Source: Gaiellasilicea sp037721555 (GTDB lineage: Bacteria; Actinomycetota; Thermoleophilia; Gaiellales; Gaiellaceae). Taken from it: a DNA stretch of 64,000 nt. The stretch is from positions 4,255 to 68,254 of the forward strand of contig JBBJOI010000014.1 in NCBI GenBank assembly GCA_037721555.1, read 5' to 3'. Below, in pieces: positions 1-9,686 of the stretch. The translations under genes were made by a program, and so were the position numbers. The notes beneath the pieces are model-generated. The model ran no database searches and was not told the DNA's origin. It worked only from the letters and a program-made list of their open reading frames with translations. Within the stretch, counting starts at the first letter, position 1. The number at the start of each line of letters is the position of its first letter.

Positions 1-127
1 CCGGCGCTTTCATCTTCCTGAGCATCGGATCGAAAATCTAGAGGGTCGGCGTCAACGCTGTTCTCTTAGACATGAGTGGGCGCATTGACGTTCTGCACGC
101 ACGTCGACGCGGTGGAGGTAATCACAG

Positions 128-243
128 ACGACCGCCGGTCATGCGCACCGGGAAGCCCTTGCGGGAATTCGCGGCTCCCGCCGGCGTCATGCGGCGATTC
201 CCGTGCGGGATGTGCGCGGGATGGATGGAAGCCGGCGGTCGTT
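128..243 (-). repeat. decayed type II att relic (A-left)
   Basis: A degenerate remnant 'accgccggtcatgcgc' (131-146) resembles the end of the tRNA-half copy at 23.5 kb. It is followed at 203-223 by the GTGCGGGAT..GCGCGGGATG tail found beside the copies at 23.6, 28.0 and 37.5 kb. The 16 bases gaagccggcggtcgtt (228-243) recur exactly at 28031-28046, so this relic and the one left of the 28.08 kb copy share an origin. Confidence 0.5.
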
Positions 244-290
244 TGCGCCCAGGTTAGACAACAAAAGACGCAGATTTACAGGGATTTTAC

Positions 291-333
291 GGGAGCGACG
301 GGACTCGAACCCGCGACCTCCGGCGTGACAGGC
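291..333 (-). repeat. tRNA-Asp(GUC) 3'-half, copy A
   Basis: Read on the minus strand this is the 3' half of a tRNA-Asp gene: anticodon loop CTGTCAC (anticodon GUC), 3' anticodon stem, variable loop, T arm with TTCGAGT loop, and 3' acceptor strand CGCTCCC plus G73. The next bases on the minus strand (TCGGC) can still pair with the anticodon stem. The 5' half of a tRNA (D arm, 5' acceptor strand) is absent, so it cannot make a tRNA. Copy 1 of 8; best read as an attachment-site core left by site-specific integration. Confidence 0.85.
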
Positions 334-581
334 CGAGTCGGGCACAACGACGCCCAGCGACGAACGTCTCTGAAGACTTCATTTGCAGGCGCTTTTCGCG
401 TTCTCGCTGCCGCGGCTCCGCATGGTTGAGCCAATCGTCCGACAGACGTTTGGGCCACGAGTGGGCCACGAAGTGTTGTCGAGCAGGACAGCAGATCGTC
501 GCGCGCGCCCGCTCACGGCTATCGGGCATGCTGGTTCACGTGTCGCGCCTTGCCTCTAACGTCCGCCGGCGAGACAGCGAC

Positions 582-3500
582 TTACCGCGATGCCGTGAGC
601 TCCGCCAGTCTCGATCGCGTGCGCTCCGCCATGACGAGATTGCCCTTCCGCTCGTAGAGCGCGAACGCCTGCTCGAGCTCCGCCCGCGCGTCCTGGCCCG
701 CCAGCGCCAACACCTCCGCGAGGTCGAGCAGCGCGTCAGCGTGCGCGTTCAGCATGTCCGTGTCCGCCGCGAGGGCGACCGCCTCGTGCGCGAGCCGCTC
801 GCCCTCTTCGAGCTCCCCACGCCGCGCGAGCACCTTGCCACGCGCCTGGCGCCACAGCATCTGCGGGAGGGGCTCCTCGCTCGGGGCGGTCTCGCGCCCG
901 CGTTCGAGCCACTGCTCGGCCTCGTCGTCTCGGCCGAGCTCGAGCAGCGCCTGGGCGAGGTTGCAGGAGAGCAACATGAAGTTGCTGAGGTCGGCCGTCG
1001 CCTCCGCCGCCTCGCACGCCTCTCGCGCTGCCTCCTCCGCGCGGGCCGCATCGCCCTCCAGCATCGCGATGTCGAACCGGCGCGAGGCCAGGTAGGTCCG
1101 GGACCTCACGGCACCGAGCTCCGCCATGCGGTCGGCGACTCCTGCGAGCAGGCGGTGCGCCTCGTCGAATCGCCCCAGCGCGGCCAGAAGGCGATCGCGA
1201 GGCGGAGCGATGCTTCGCCGCTCGAAGTCGGGGTGCTCGTCGAGCCAGCGCAGGCATTCCTCGACCGGCGTCGGACCCTGGTACTTGGCGGCGAAGAGCT
1301 CGCCTTCGCCCCACTCGAGCCAGAGACGATCATCGGCCCGTCGCGCATGCTCGATGACGCGCTCGGCCGCGGCGGCGACATCGACCTGACGTGGCGCTTG
1401 TATCTCCGCGGCGATCAGCAGGGCGCCGGACGCGACGGTGAGCCCCCACTCGTCGCCGGCCGCCTCGAACACCGGCAGCGCATCTTCGGCGAGCTTCCGG
1501 AGTCTCTCCGCGCTCTTCTCCGTCGGCTCGAGCACGCTCTGGTAGTTCGCGTACTCCAGGCGGAGGCCAAGCTCGGCGATACGGTTGCCGGCGGCAGCCG
1601 CGCGCGCCTCCGCCTCAGCCAGGCCTGCCAGCGACTTCCCGACCTGTCCCGTCTGAAGGCGCGCCCAGTTCAGGTCGATCTCGAAGCGCGCGTCGCGTCG
1701 CTCGTCGGGCAGCAGGCGCGCCCCCCGCTCGAGCAGACTGAGCCCGGCTCGGAAGTCCTTCCGCAGGATCGCCCGGCTTCCGGCAAGCCGCAGCCGCTCG
1801 CCCGCCCGCGCGGCGAGCACCCGCGCGTGCCCGTCGAGCTGCCCCAGCTCCTGGCGGTAGCGGTAGGCCTGCTCGAGGTGGTAGCCGAGCAGCTCGTCGA
1901 GCTCGACGAGCTCGGCGCCGTGCTCGGAGAGCCAGTCGGCGAAGCGCTCGTGCAGCTCCGCCCGCTCCGCTTTCGGTAGGCCCTCGTAGGCCGCGTCGCG
2001 CATGAGCAGATGGCGGAAGCGGAAGGCGTCGGTGCCGGTGAACTGGGGCCGGTCGGGGCGGATCAGCTCCTTGCGCACGAGCGCGGTCAGCTGCGTCGTC
2101 AGCCGCGACTCTTGCGGCGTGAGCGCCTGCACGGCGCCCTGGTGGAAGACCTCACCCTCAACCGAGCCGCGCTCGAGCACCGACCGCTCGGGCCGCTCGA
2201 GCTGGTCGAGGCGCGCTGCCAGTAGCGCTTGCAGCGTCGGCGGCACCTCGACCTCGCCGTCGCCGGAGGCCTGCACCATCGCCGCCATCTCCTCCACGAA
2301 GAGCGGGTTGCCGCCCGCGGCGCGCAGGATCCGCTCACGCGCATCCGCACGGAGCTCGTGCGCGCCGATGCGCGCCTCCATCAGCGCCTCCGCATCCTCG
2401 GGGGCGAGCGGCTGTAGTCGCGTGACGCCGCCCCAGCCGCTGCGCCGCTCGAGCAGCTCCGGCCGCGCCATGCAGAGCAGCAGGATGGGGACGCCCGTGG
2501 ACAGGAAGGCCACGTGCTCGACGAGATCGAGGAAGACGTCCTCGCCCCACTGAATGTCGTCGAACACGGCGACGAGCGGCCCCTCGACCGCGACCGCCTC
2601 GAGCAGCTTGCGGAAGGCCCAGGCGATCTCGTCTGTCGACGATGCTCCCTCCCGCCCGAGCAGCACGGCGAGCGCCTCGGCCGCGACGGGATCGAGCTCG
2701 AGTCGCGCCCGCTGCGGCGCGAGCTGCTTCAGCACCTCCACCACGGGCCAGTAGGTGATCCCCTCCCCGTAGGAGAGGCAGCGGCCGCGCACGACCGTCG
2801 CGTCGGCGGTAGCCAGAAACTCCGCCGCCAGGCGCGACTTGCCGAGGCCTGCCGCTCCGACGACCGTGACCAGCTCGCAACCGGGTCCGCCGAACGCCCT
2901 CTCCCACGCCTCGGCGAGCGCTCCCAGCTCCCGCTCGCGCCCGACCAGGGGCGAGTCGAATTGCCGCTCCGCCACCACGCTCGACACGGCCACGAGCCGC
3001 CAGGCGGGTACGGGCTCACGCTTGCCCTTCAACGGCAGAGGCTCGACCGGCTCAACCTCGACCGCCTCTCGAGCCAGGCGCAACGTCGTCTCGCCGAGCA
3101 AGGTCTCACCGGGCTGCGCCGCCTGCTGCAACCGCGCGGCCACGTTGACGGCGTCACCCGTCGCAAGCCGCTCCTCGGTGCCGGTGACCACCTCGCCGCT
3201 GCAGACGCCGATCCGGCCCTCGATCCCGAGCTCGGGCAGGGCCAGTTGCATCTCCGCCGCCGCCCGGAGCGCGCGCACGGCATCGTCCTCGTGCACGGCT
3301 GGGAGCCCGAAGACCGCCATCACGGCGTCGCCGATGAACTTCTCGACGACGCCGCCGTGGCGCTCGACGATCGACTTCATGCTCCCGAAATAACGCCCCA
3401 GCAGCGCGCGCAGCGCCTCCGCGTCGACCGACTCGCCGAGCGCCGTCGAACCGACCACGTCGCAAAACAGCACCGTCACGACCTTCCGCTGCTCGCGACC

Positions 3501-3584
3501 GCGCCCGTCCGCGCGCGTGCCGCACTCGGGACAGAACTTGGAGGTGCCGGCGGCCTCGTATCCGCACACGGCGCAGGTGGCCAC
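582..3584 (-). CDS. zinc-ribbon / class III nucleotidyl cyclase / AAA-STAND ATPase / TPR regulator
   Basis: This 1000-residue protein begins with a zinc ribbon (C4-x2-C7 and C18-x2-C21). A class III cyclase homology domain follows at about residues 34-200, with metal-binding aspartates in FCDVVGS (D42) and FIGDAVMAVFG (D86) and the transition-state pair in DAVNVAAR (N147, R151), so it looks catalytically complete. An ATPase of the large STAND/AAA type follows, with Walker A GAAGLGKS (243-250) and Walker B VAVFDD (about 338-343). The C-terminal 450 residues are helical TPR-like repeats. It is probably a cytosolic signal-integrating cyclase. The signal is unknown. It is divergent from the next gene across 99 bases. 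The long plus-strand frame over its 3' end is a codon-bias shadow. Confidence 0.9.
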   Translation of the reverse strand: MATCAVCGYEAAGTSKFCPECGTRADGRGREQRKVVTVLFCDVVGSTALGESVDAEALRALLGRYFGSMKSIVERHGGVVEKFIGDAVMAVFGLPAVHEDDAVRALRAAAEMQLALPELGIEGRIGVCSGEVVTGTEERLATGDAVNVAARLQQAAQPGETLLGETTLRLAREAVEVEPVEPLPLKGKREPVPAWRLVAVSSVVAERQFDSPLVGRERELGALAEAWERAFGGPGCELVTVVGAAGLGKSRLAAEFLATADATVVRGRCLSYGEGITYWPVVEVLKQLAPQRARLELDPVAAEALAVLLGREGASSTDEIAWAFRKLLEAVAVEGPLVAVFDDIQWGEDVFLDLVEHVAFLSTGVPILLLCMARPELLERRSGWGGVTRLQPLAPEDAEALMEARIGAHELRADARERILRAAGGNPLFVEEMAAMVQASGDGEVEVPPTLQALLAARLDQLERPERSVLERGSVEGEVFHQGAVQALTPQESRLTTQLTALVRKELIRPDRPQFTGTDAFRFRHLLMRDAAYEGLPKAERAELHERFADWLSEHGAELVELDELLGYHLEQAYRYRQELGQLDGHARVLAARAGERLRLAGSRAILRKDFRAGLSLLERGARLLPDERRDARFEIDLNWARLQTGQVGKSLAGLAEAEARAAAAGNRIAELGLRLEYANYQSVLEPTEKSAERLRKLAEDALPVFEAAGDEWGLTVASGALLIAAEIQAPRQVDVAAAAERVIEHARRADDRLWLEWGEGELFAAKYQGPTPVEECLRWLDEHPDFERRSIAPPRDRLLAALGRFDEAHRLLAGVADRMAELGAVRSRTYLASRRFDIAMLEGDAARAEEAAREACEAAEATADLSNFMLLSCNLAQALLELGRDDEAEQWLERGRETAPSEEPLPQMLWRQARGKVLARRGELEEGERLAHEAVALAADTDMLNAHADALLDLAEVLALAGQDARAELEQAFALYERKGNLVMAERTRSRLAELTASR

Positions 3585-3683
3585 GCTGGGAGTCTAGGAA
3601 GGCGCGCTCAGAGCAACAAGGGGATCGGGCCTGGCCGTTTGCCCGCTGGACAGCGAAGCGGCGTCGGCGCATGATCGTGTGCG

Positions 3684-6491
3684 ATGGTGCGCGATCTCCC
3701 GACCGGCGTCGTGACTTTGCTGTTCACGGACGTGGAGGGCTCGACGCGGCTGCTGCACGAGCTCGGAGACGGCTACGGGGAGGCGCTGCACGAGCATCGG
3801 CGGCGGCTCCGCGCGGTGTTCGCCGACCACGAGGGCATCGAGGTCGATACGCAGGGTGACGCGTTCTTCGTCGCCTTCGCGCGCGCGTCGAACGCCGTTG
3901 CCGCCGCTGCGGACGGCCAGCGCGCACTTGCCGATGGGCCGATCCGCGTGCGGATGGGGTTGCACACGGGCGAGCCGCGGCTGACCGAGGAGGGATACGT
4001 CGGCCTCGACGTGCACAAGGGCGCGCGGATCGCCGCCGTCGGCCATGGCGGGCAGGTGCTCCTGTCGCAGACAACCAGTGCGCGCGTGGTCGCGGACGAC
4101 CGCGACCTGGGCGTGCACCGCCTCAAGGATCTCAGCGCCCCGGAGCGCATCTACCAGCTCGAGATCGAAGGGCTCCTGTGCGAGTTCCCGCTCCTGAAGA
4201 CGATCGAGGCGGGCATGAAGAACCTGCCGGCCCCACGCACGTCGTTCGTCGGCCGCGCGGCGGAGCTCGACGAGATCGACCGGCTGCTCGAGGATCCCGA
4301 CTGCCGCCTGCTCACGCTCGTCGGGCCGGGCGGGGCGGGCAAGACTAGGCTCGCGCTGGAGGCCGCCGCGCGCCGGATCGAACGCTATCCGCACGGCGTG
4401 CACTTCGTCCCACTCGTCTCGGTGGCATCGCCGGAGTTCCTGGCGCCGGCGCTTGCCGAGTCGATCCAGTTCGCGGTGGACGGCGCCCACAGCGGCTTCT
4501 CGGCGCAGGAACAGCTCCTCGACTATCTGAGCGAGCGGTCGACGCTGCTCGTGCTCGACAACTTCGAGCACCTCGTCAACGGCGCGGGGCTGCTCGGGGA
4601 GATCATCGAGCGCGCACCGCAGGTCGAGCTGCTGACGACGTCGCGTGAGCGTCTCAACGTGCAGAGCGAATGGGTGCTCGACGTGCACGGCCTCAGCCTC
4701 ACGGAGAACGGGGACGGGGGCTCCGGCGCGCTTCGCCTCTTTGTCGAGCGCTCGACTCAGGTCATGCCGGGCTTCTCGCTCGACGACGACGAGCGCGCCG
4801 AGGCGCGCCGCATCTGCACGCTGGTCGAGGGCTTGCCCCTGGGCATCGAGCTCGCCGCCTCCTGGGTGTCGGTGCTCTCGTGCGCGGAGATCGCGGAGGA
4901 GATCGAGCGGAACATCGATTTCCTCGCCACGTCGATGCGCGACGTCCCGGAGCGACATCGCAGCCTCCGCGCCGCCTTCGACCAGTCGTGGAGGCTCCTC
5001 TCCGGCGAGCAGCAAGATGTCCTCGCGCGGCTCTCGGTGCTCCGCGGCGACTACGGACGCGAGGCGGCCGTCGCGGTCGCGGGCGCCGACCTGCGCCTGC
5101 TCTCCGATCTCGTGTCGAAGTCGCTCGTGCGACGCTCGGACTTCGGCCGCTTCGAGCTGCACGAGCTGCTGCGCCAGTACGCAGCCGAGCGGCTGGCCGC
5201 GTCACCCGGCGAGGAGAGAGACGCACACGAGCGGCACGCTCGTCACTACGCGGCCATGCTGATGGAGCGGCAGGCGGCACTCATGAGCCCCGAGCTCGCG
5301 GTCGCGCGGGACGAGCTGCGGGGCGAGCTGGACAACCTGCGCGCTGCGGCCGAGTGGACCCTGGCGGAGGACAACGAAGACGCAGCGCTGCCGGTGCTGG
5401 AAGCCTTCTACATGTTCCTCTGGATGCACAGCTGGTTCGACGGGGCAGAGACGCTCGAACTGCTCGGGCGCACGGCCGGCTTCGACGCCGACGACCCCGG
5501 AAGCACGGGTGCCGTCGCGCTGGCGGCGGCGATCTACCGGGTCGCCATCAGCGCCCGACTCGGGTACGACCCGGCAGCGGAGGAGCTCGCCACGCGCTGC
5601 CTGCCCGTCCTGCGGGCGCGGAACATGGAGCGAGAGCTCGCAAGCTGCGTGTGCGCGCTCGGCATCATGGCGGTGTATCGGGACGTCTACCCGGAGGCGG
5701 TGGCGTTCTCCGAAGAGGGGGCGCAGATCGCGAGAGCGATCGGCGACGGGCTCACCGAGAGCGGGGCTCTGATGGATCTCGGTTTCGCCCGACTCCTCCT
5801 GGATGACCTCGAAGCGGCGCGCGAGGCATTCGAGGCTGCGCACGTCCTCTCAGAGAAGCTGGGCAACCCGCTTCTGCGCGCGTACGCCACGAGCAAGCTC
5901 GGGCTCCTCGCCGATGCCGAGGAGCGCTACGGCGACGCGATGCGCCTGCACATGGAGGCGAACGAGTTGTTCACCGGAGTCGGAGACGTCGGTGGCGCCG
6001 GCTACGCGTTGAGCCGCGCCAGCCTCAGCGCCTACGGAACGGAGGACTACGAGGAGGCGCTGCGGCTTGGTCGGGCCGGCTACAAGGCGTTCAGCGAGGT
6101 CAACCACAGGTGGGGCAAGATCGCCGCCCTTTGCCGGATCGGCTTTGCTGCGCTGGCCCTCGGCGACGTTGGCGAGGCGCAGTGGACGTTCCGCGAGGCG
6201 CTCGAGCAAGCACACGCCTCGGCGGCGATCTCGCTCGAGCTGCTCGCGCTGAGCGGCGCCGGCGCGGTGCTCCGCGAGAAGGGCGAGCGCGAGCAGGCGG
6301 CGACGGTGCTCACCTTCGCGCTCGGCCACGAGCAGCTGCCGCCCTCGTACAGCATTGCGGCGCGACCGGCGCTCGAGGCTCTCGAGGCCGAGCTACCTCC
6401 CGAGCAGCTCGCCGCCGCACGGCACGCGGCGGCCGCCACGAGCCTTGACGACCTCGTCGACCAGGCACTCGCCGTCACTGCGCCGAAGTAG
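3684..6491 (+). CDS. cyclase-homology / NB-ARC (STAND) / TPR regulator
   Basis: The 935-residue protein opens with a cyclase homology domain (about 8-160), with metal aspartates in LLFTDVEGS (D16) and VDTQGDAFF (D59). The position that carries Asn in active cyclases reads GLDVHKGARIA, so activity is doubtful and the domain may only bind nucleotide. An NB-ARC ATPase follows, with Walker A LVGPGGAGKTRL, Walker B LLVLDNFEHL, the TTSRERL arginine motif and the GLPLGIELAA motif, then a winged helix and about 400 residues of TPR. The layout matches AfsR-type STAND regulators in which a cyclase-like domain replaces the DNA-binding domain. The ATG at 3684 starts the conserved LPTGVVTLLFTD motif. The gene converges on the 6689-9178 paralogue. 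Confidence 0.88.
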   Translation: MVRDLPTGVVTLLFTDVEGSTRLLHELGDGYGEALHEHRRRLRAVFADHEGIEVDTQGDAFFVAFARASNAVAAAADGQRALADGPIRVRMGLHTGEPRLTEEGYVGLDVHKGARIAAVGHGGQVLLSQTTSARVVADDRDLGVHRLKDLSAPERIYQLEIEGLLCEFPLLKTIEAGMKNLPAPRTSFVGRAAELDEIDRLLEDPDCRLLTLVGPGGAGKTRLALEAAARRIERYPHGVHFVPLVSVASPEFLAPALAESIQFAVDGAHSGFSAQEQLLDYLSERSTLLVLDNFEHLVNGAGLLGEIIERAPQVELLTTSRERLNVQSEWVLDVHGLSLTENGDGGSGALRLFVERSTQVMPGFSLDDDERAEARRICTLVEGLPLGIELAASWVSVLSCAEIAEEIERNIDFLATSMRDVPERHRSLRAAFDQSWRLLSGEQQDVLARLSVLRGDYGREAAVAVAGADLRLLSDLVSKSLVRRSDFGRFELHELLRQYAAERLAASPGEERDAHERHARHYAAMLMERQAALMSPELAVARDELRGELDNLRAAAEWTLAEDNEDAALPVLEAFYMFLWMHSWFDGAETLELLGRTAGFDADDPGSTGAVALAAAIYRVAISARLGYDPAAEELATRCLPVLRARNMERELASCVCALGIMAVYRDVYPEAVAFSEEGAQIARAIGDGLTESGALMDLGFARLLLDDLEAAREAFEAAHVLSEKLGNPLLRAYATSKLGLLADAEERYGDAMRLHMEANELFTGVGDVGGAGYALSRASLSAYGTEDYEEALRLGRAGYKAFSEVNHRWGKIAALCRIGFAALALGDVGEAQWTFREALEQAHASAAISLELLALSGAGAVLREKGEREQAATVLTFALGHEQLPPSYSIAARPALEALEAELPPEQLAAARHAAAATSLDDLVDQALAVTAPK

Positions 6492-6583
6492 ATACCGACG
6501 CGCCCTACCGAGTTTCGCGAGCGGTCGCGCCCGAGTTCGCTGAACAGAGGCGGTGCATGGACGTGCGTAGATGTGGCAGGGGC

Positions 6584-6617
6584 GACACCCCCGAATGCGC
6601 CAGCGTTCGGGGGTGTC
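6584..6617. terminator. bidirectional hairpin between convergent genes
   Basis: GACACCCCCGAA (6584-6595) and TTCGGGGGTGTC (6606-6617) form a perfect 12-bp stem with a 10-nt loop. It can be extended by a GGGG/CCCC pair past a one-base bulge. It lies between the convergent genes ending at 6491 and 6689 and can serve both strands. There is no T run, as is usual for high-GC actinobacterial terminators. Confidence 0.7.
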
Positions 6618-6688
6618 CCCAGAACGAGCGCCCTGCCGCGGCTCACTCCACGTGGTCGTGGTGGCCCTGCGACGAGGTTCGGAACTGG

Positions 6689-9178
6689 TTAACCGGCTGG
6701 GGCTATCTCGAGGCCGGCCGCCTCGGCGATTGACAGCAGGCAGCCCTCCGCGCGTGCCGACGCGAACGCGGGTCCGTCCACGCGAAGAACCACGGCTTCG
6801 AGCTCCTCGCGGCGGTTCCCCCATTGTCGGACGGGCCTGGATGCTTGTTCGCTTTCGATCGCTCCCCAGAGACGTCCGGCCTGCTCGGTGTCACCGCTTT
6901 CCGCGGCGATGACTGCAAGCTCGGCGGCAGTAAAAACCACGCGCCGACGGTCACCGAGGCCCAAGGAGAGCTCGAGTGAGCGGAGCGCATGACCTTCGGC
7001 GGCATCGAGCTTTCCCAACTTGCGCTCGAGCGCGGCGGCGCCGTGGAGCTGTCCGCTCTCCCACCATGCCCAGCCAATCTCGTGCGCGACGGCGGCGCTC
7101 TCAAGTGTGAGCTCGATCGCGTGCGCGAGATCGCCCTCTGCGTGCGGCTTCTCCGCGAGGTATCCGAGTGCCTGTGCCTCGCCGCGAGGCAGGCCGAGCT
7201 GCCGGAATGTACGGAGTGATTCCTCGAGCAGCGGCCAGGCGGCGGCCGTCTCGCCCCTGTCCACCATGTTTCCAGCGACGCGGTAGCGGAGGTTCGCCGT
7301 CTGGACCTCGTCTCCGCTTGCGATGAAGAGCTCGAGGCTCTGCTGGTAGCAGGGCGCGGCACGTTCGGGTTCGCCGGAGAGCTGGAGCGCACCGCCGAGG
7401 GCCCGCAGCGCGTGGGAGCGAAGCTCCGGCTCAGCGCCCGGGGCTCGTGCGAGCAGTGGCTCGAGCCGTGACGCGCCCTCGGTTTGCTCGCGAACGAGCC
7501 AGAATCCCTCGAGCGACGCGGCCAGGGCGAGGCCACGCTCGGGGTCGTGCTCGGCCGCCCAGTCGAGCACGGCGCGGACGTTGTCGATCTCGGGCGCGAC
7601 GAGATCGACATCCCACTTACCAGGGACTCCGACAGTCGCGCGCGTGCCCGCCCGATCGGCGAGCTCGATCAACCAATCGGTCTGGAGTCGCCGCAGGGCA
7701 TCCTCCTCACCCGAGGCCTCCAGATGCTCCCGCGCGAACTCACGGATCGTCTCGAGCATCCAGAAGCGCTCCCCCCCGTTCGCAGCGGTGCGGCGGCGGA
7801 CGAGGCTCTTGTCGAGCAGCGACGCAAGCGTGTCGAGGTTCGAGTCACAGACTGCTTCGGCCGCCTCGAGAGTGCAGCCGCCGCGGAAGATTGCGAGCCG
7901 GGCGAAAAGCTGCTGTTCGTCGTCGTCGAGGAGGCCATAGCTCCAAGCGATCGTCGTACGCAGCGTGGCGTGGCGCTCGTCGGCGTCGCGGCCGCCCTTG
8001 AGCAGGTCGAGCCGCTGCGCGATCCGCTCGAGTAGCTGCTCGGGGCCGAGGAGCTTGACCCGTGCCGCGGCCAGCTCGATCGCGAGCGGAAGGCCATCGA
8101 GGCGACGGATCAACTCATGCACCGCCGGCGAGTCGCCGACGTCGGCGCGGACGGCGTGCGCCCGTTCGATGAACAGCGTGACGGCATCTCCCTCGTCCAT
8201 CGGCGGCAGGTCGAACTCGGATTCCCCGGCTATGCGAAGCGACTCGCGGCTCGTTGCCACGATCCGAAGACCCGGGGCGGCAGCGAGCAGCTCGGCGAGC
8301 GGCCGGGCTGCGTCGGGCAGGAGCTGCTCGAGGTTGTCGAGGAGGACATGGGCTCGCTTCTCACCGACCCGAGTCGCGATCGCGGCGGGACTTACATCCG
8401 AGGCGCCCAGGCGCTCGGCGATCAGGGGCACGACCAGTGCTGCGTCGCGAACGGGTGCGAGCGGTACGAAGACCGTGCCCCCGTCCGCCTCTTCGGCCAG
8501 AAACCGGGCAAGCTCGATCGAGAACCGCGTCTTGCCCGTGCCGCCGGGACCGATGATCGTCAGCAGGCGCGGGTGGCGGTCAAGCCAGACGGAAGCCGCC
8601 TCGAAGAGCTCGCGCTCGCGCCCGAGGAAGCGAGTGGCCGCGGTGGGGAGGTCGACCGCGCCCGGCGTTCGCAGCGGTGGGAACTCCGACGTGCCGAGCT
8701 GAAACAGCTGTACGGGGGCGTCGAAGTCCTTGAGCCGATGGCGTCCGAGATCGCGCAGCGGCTCATCTCCGACCAGCGCCGCCGTTGTGGCGGAGACGAT
8801 TACCTGGCCGCCGTGGGCGAGTGCGGCGACCCGCGCGCCGCGGTGGACGTCGATCCCGACGTAGCCCTCCGCAGCCACGATTGGCGCGCCGGTGTGCAGA
8901 CCCATTCGCACCGTCGTCTGCCCGGAAGCGAGCGCCCGCTGCCCCGAGGCCGCAGCGGTGACGGCCCCAGCGGCAGTCGGGAAGGCTACGAAGAACGCAT
9001 CCCCCTGGGTGTCGACCTCCACACCCCCCTCGGCGGCGAACACAGCCCGCAGAACGCGGCGGTGCTCGGCGAGCGCCTCCGCGTAGACGTCAGGCCCGAG
9101 CTCCCGCAGAAGGCGGGTGGAGCCTTCGATGTCAGTGAACAGGAACGTCACCGTCCCCGTGGGCAGGCCCTTCGGCAC
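6689..9178 (-). CDS. cyclase-homology / NB-ARC (STAND) / TPR regulator
   Basis: An 829-residue paralogue of the 3684-6491 product. The cyclase-like domain (about 7-165) keeps both metal aspartates (FLFTDIEGS, VDTQGDAFF) but has GIDVHRGARVA in place of the N-x3-R signature. The STAND core shows Walker A IIGPGGTGKTRF, Walker B HVLLDNLEQL, TSRESL and GLPLAIELAA. A winged helix ends in LLDKSLVRR, followed by TPR-like repeats. It is shorter at the C-terminus than its neighbour. The opening LPTGTVTFLFTD supports the ATG start at 9178. With two more near the right edge, the window holds five proteins of this broad class. The signal and output are unknown. Confidence 0.88.
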   Translation of the reverse strand: MPKGLPTGTVTFLFTDIEGSTRLLRELGPDVYAEALAEHRRVLRAVFAAEGGVEVDTQGDAFFVAFPTAAGAVTAAASGQRALASGQTTVRMGLHTGAPIVAAEGYVGIDVHRGARVAALAHGGQVIVSATTAALVGDEPLRDLGRHRLKDFDAPVQLFQLGTSEFPPLRTPGAVDLPTAATRFLGRERELFEAASVWLDRHPRLLTIIGPGGTGKTRFSIELARFLAEEADGGTVFVPLAPVRDAALVVPLIAERLGASDVSPAAIATRVGEKRAHVLLDNLEQLLPDAARPLAELLAAAPGLRIVATSRESLRIAGESEFDLPPMDEGDAVTLFIERAHAVRADVGDSPAVHELIRRLDGLPLAIELAAARVKLLGPEQLLERIAQRLDLLKGGRDADERHATLRTTIAWSYGLLDDDEQQLFARLAIFRGGCTLEAAEAVCDSNLDTLASLLDKSLVRRRTAANGGERFWMLETIREFAREHLEASGEEDALRRLQTDWLIELADRAGTRATVGVPGKWDVDLVAPEIDNVRAVLDWAAEHDPERGLALAASLEGFWLVREQTEGASRLEPLLARAPGAEPELRSHALRALGGALQLSGEPERAAPCYQQSLELFIASGDEVQTANLRYRVAGNMVDRGETAAAWPLLEESLRTFRQLGLPRGEAQALGYLAEKPHAEGDLAHAIELTLESAAVAHEIGWAWWESGQLHGAAALERKLGKLDAAEGHALRSLELSLGLGDRRRVVFTAAELAVIAAESGDTEQAGRLWGAIESEQASRPVRQWGNRREELEAVVLRVDGPAFASARAEGCLLSIAEAAGLEIAPAG

Positions 9179-9310
9179 GCCCCGAGTATCGCCGACGCTT
9201 CGCTCAAGAGCCGGCTAGCTTGAGGTAGAAGGGTTCGCTGCTCAAGCGACCGGAATACCGGAGAGTGCCCCTGAGCAGCACGTCGTTGTATTTCTCGCAA
9301 CGGCCAATGG

Positions 9311-9361
9311 GACCAGAGCGGACTCGAACCCAGGATCGACCCACACTTCACTGACAGCCAG
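9311..9361 (-). repeat. strongly decayed tRNA-half copy
   Basis: The segment keeps 'gactcgaaccc' and 'ctgacagcca', which match the T arm and anticodon loop of the intact copies, with about 10 substitutions in between. It seems to be an older attachment-site copy. Confidence 0.45.
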
Positions 9362-9436
9362 GGCATTCGCGAGCCTCCGGATTTGCAATAGCCGCAACGA
9401 ATCGCCCGACTAGCGCGTGCAAAACAAGAGGAATGC

Positions 9437-9479
9437 GTGCCACGAGACTCGAACCCCTGCGACCGCCGGCGCGACAGGC
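9437..9479 (-). repeat. decayed tRNA-half copy
   Basis: The segment aligns to the 43-bp core with a two-base insertion and several substitutions. It keeps 'gactcgaaccc', 'gcgacc' and 'gcgacaggct'. On the minus strand the anticodon loop reads CTGTCGC. It lies 208 bp from intact copy B. Confidence 0.55.
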
Positions 9480-9686
9480 TGGCTTTCGCCTGGCCAGGCA
9501 ACGAACGAGCGCCTGGGCTCCCGCTGCCCGTTCTTATTCGTGCCACCGGCTACAAAGCCCGCTCGCGAAATCGCCATTTGCAGGTCTTTCGCTATTCAGA
9601 CAACGGGCCAACGATCGGGCCACGAAGGGCGTCCTTACGTCTGATTGGACAACCAATAGTGCCGATTTGCAGGCACGTCAAAAGAC

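Larger units (their letters stand above)
1..581. other. non-coding left edge with relic integration sequences
   Basis: No open frame here has coding character. The stretch holds a decayed attachment-type relic (about 128-243) and an intact tRNA-Asp half (291-333), listed separately. From 334 to 581 I see only a repeated 'gggccacga' motif near 451-472, which recurs near 9605-9625. Confidence 0.5.
9179..9686. other. non-coding gap with decayed att copies
   Basis: No supportable gene. It contains two decayed tRNA-half copies (listed separately) and a 'gggccaacgatcgggccacgaag' element at about 9605-9627, similar in part to 451-472 and to 'tgggccaccgtggccca' near 37290. Confidence 0.5.

Noticed and set aside
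426..1979. 517-residue plus-strand protein
   Set aside because: It is antisense to the C-terminal TPR region of the 582-3584 gene and has an Arg/Leu-rich composition typical of high-GC shadow frames.
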